Of a stretch of DNA of 64,000 nt, positions 63,195 to 64,000 are shown one piece after another. Source of the stretch: Microbacterium galbinum (GTDB lineage: Bacteria > Actinomycetota > Actinomycetes > Actinomycetales > Microbacteriaceae); NCBI RefSeq assembly GCF_023101185.1, contig NZ_CP078077.1:2199630-2263629 (forward strand). Reading direction: 5' to 3'. The number at the start of each line of letters is the position of its first letter. Within the stretch, counting starts at the first letter, position 1. Under the pieces are notes generated by a model, which saw nothing but the letters and a program-made list of their open reading frames with translations, was not told the DNA's origin and ran no database searches. The position numbers and the translations under genes are program-made.

Positions 63195-63683
63195 ATGAAC
63201 GAAGTACAGGGCCCGACCCCGACCGGCACCTCCCGTCCCTACCGCTCCCTCGCGGAGGCGCTGCGCGCGCACCGCATCGACCCGGTGAACCACGAGTTCA
63301 TCGGCGCGATCGTCGACGCCGTGGGTGTGACCTCGTTCATCGACCGCGGCCGCTACATCGAGGCCCTGCGCCGCGGCGACCACGCCTCGCTCCACATCGG
63401 GCGCACCTACACGAACGGGTTCGCCGAGGACGAGACGATCGTCGTCGGATCCACCCCGCTGCGCCTGCAGCCCAGCGAGGGGCGTGCGCCGTACTTCTAC
63501 GTCACCCACCCGAGCGAGTACGCGCCCTCCGTCCCCGCGCGAGCGGCGAAGCGTTCTTCGACCCCGCGCACACCGTCGGTGCCGCGCGAGAAGGCGCCGA
63601 AGCCGGTGACCGAGCGCGACTACGGTGTGTGCGACGTGTGCTTCATGGTCAAGACGCCGTCGGGCGGCTGCGGCTGCGACTGA
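63195..63683 (+). CDS. Uncharacterised 162-aa protein with Cys-rich tail
   Basis: 162 residues from the ATG at 63195 (GATCCT lies 7 bases upstream, so possibly leaderless). Not recognised. Residues ~20-100 look like a compact alpha/beta domain (YRSLAEALRAHRIDPV, IDRGRYIEALRRGDHASLHIG, FYVTHPSEYAP). A basic Ser/Pro/Lys linker (~110-140) follows, then VCDVCFMVKTPSGGCGCD: two Cys pairs that could bind one zinc or iron. Divergent from the flavoprotein; no operon partner. Confidence 0.75.
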   Translation: MNEVQGPTPTGTSRPYRSLAEALRAHRIDPVNHEFIGAIVDAVGVTSFIDRGRYIEALRRGDHASLHIGRTYTNGFAEDETIVVGSTPLRLQPSEGRAPYFYVTHPSEYAPSVPARAAKRSSTPRTPSVPREKAPKPVTERDYGVCDVCFMVKTPSGGCGCD

Positions 63684-63713
63684 GCGCCTCTCGCCGGCAT
63701 CCGTCCTCCACCG

Positions 63714-64000
63714 TCAGGCGAACGCGCTCATCCCGGTGATGTCGCGCCCGAGAAGCAGCGCCTGCACGCTCTCCGTGCCCTCGTAGGTGTGGATCGCCTC
63801 GATGTCGGCGAGGTGCTGCATCACGCCGTTCTCGAGCAGGATGCCGTTGCCCCCGAGCAGGTCGCGGGCGGTCGAGGCGATGCGGCGTGCGGCGCGGGTG
63901 TTGTGGAACTTCGCGAGCGACGCCTGCGTCGGACGCAACGCGCCCGCCGTCTCGAGGTCGGCCATCCGGCGGCAGTAGAGCTGCATCGCGGTGAGGTCCT
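63714..64000 (-). CDS. Acyl-CoA dehydrogenase, C-terminal part (partial at window edge)
   Basis: The frame is open through base 64000, so only the last ~95 residues are visible. ARRIASTARDLLGGNGILLENG followed by ADIEAIHTYEGTESVQALLLGR is the C-terminal helix bundle and FAD-contacting tail of acyl-CoA dehydrogenases; the TYEGT motif is the conserved end. The flavour is closest to glutaryl-CoA dehydrogenase-type members, but the catalytic Glu lies outside the window. Confidence 0.88.
   Translation of the reverse strand, partial: DLTAMQLYCRRMADLETAGALRPTQASLAKFHNTRAARRIASTARDLLGGNGILLENGVMQHLADIEAIHTYEGTESVQALLLGRDITGMSAFA

Noticed and set aside
61545..63683. 712-residue plus-strand frame covering the flavoprotein gene
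   Set aside because: Only its last 162 residues, from the ATG at 63195, look like protein. The rest mirrors the minus-strand oxidoreductase.

Overview
The window is a gene-dense, high-GC actinobacterial chromosome segment. It most resembles Microbacteriaceae, probably Microbacterium. This is inferred from gene content and protein flavour; I could not run a database search. Supporting signs are the rplM-rpsI-glmM and glmS-acpS-alr-tsaE-tsaB-rimI-tsaD-groES order, short 4-base overlaps within operons, GTG and TTG starts, and many promoters whose -10 hexamer lies 6-7 bases before the start codon. I see no rRNA, tRNA, CRISPR array, insertion sequence, prophage or plasmid genes, so this is core chromosome with some accessory metabolic islands.

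Layout. 1-18 kb: end of a metallo-hydrolase gene, ribosomal proteins L13 and S9, cell-wall sugar and cofactor genes (glmM, coaA, glmS, acpS, alr), the tRNA t6A genes (tsaE, tsaB, tsaD) with rimI, three small-family membrane proteins (two are tandem paralogues), a methyltransferase divergent from a CIRCE-controlled groES, and rarD. 16.6-22.1 kb: a branched-chain amino acid ABC system, with the binding protein convergent to livHMGF; its LivH carries a fused extracellular domain. 22.4-24 kb: guaB. 24.1-30.6 kb: a tightly overlapping seven-gene unit combining two-component signalling (REC-deacetylase fusion, stand-alone REC, PAS histidine kinase) with an ATP-grasp enzyme, a PHP phosphoesterase and a processive family-2 glycosyltransferase. 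This is the best candidate for an undescribed system. 30.7-38.2 kb: a sarcosine-oxidase-like flavoprotein, guaB3, SURF1, and a large secreted nuclease/5'-nucleotidase behind a PHO-box-like repeat. 38.3-45.7 kb: a DeoR-regulated sugar ABC transporter with a class II aldolase, an ADP-dependent kinase-family protein and manA. 45.8-51.1 kb: DUF3817 protein, guaA, a glycosyltransferase and a YCII/ECF42-type sigma factor pair. 51.2-64 kb: stress membrane proteins, a glycerophosphodiesterase, an ABC-2 exporter, UvrD/PcrA helicase, SseB, a LigD-type polymerase facing an ATP-dependent ligase, a phytoene-dehydrogenase-like flavoprotein, a small Cys-tailed protein and the end of an acyl-CoA dehydrogenase.

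Two sequence-level themes run across the window. First, TANNNT hexamers sit 6-7 bases upstream of ATG or GTG at about seventeen promoters, which implies leaderless transcripts and fixes several start codons. Second, the hexamer GGATGC/GCATCC occurs about three times more often than base composition predicts. It forms the stem of at least four terminators, an arrangement reminiscent of DNA uptake sequences.
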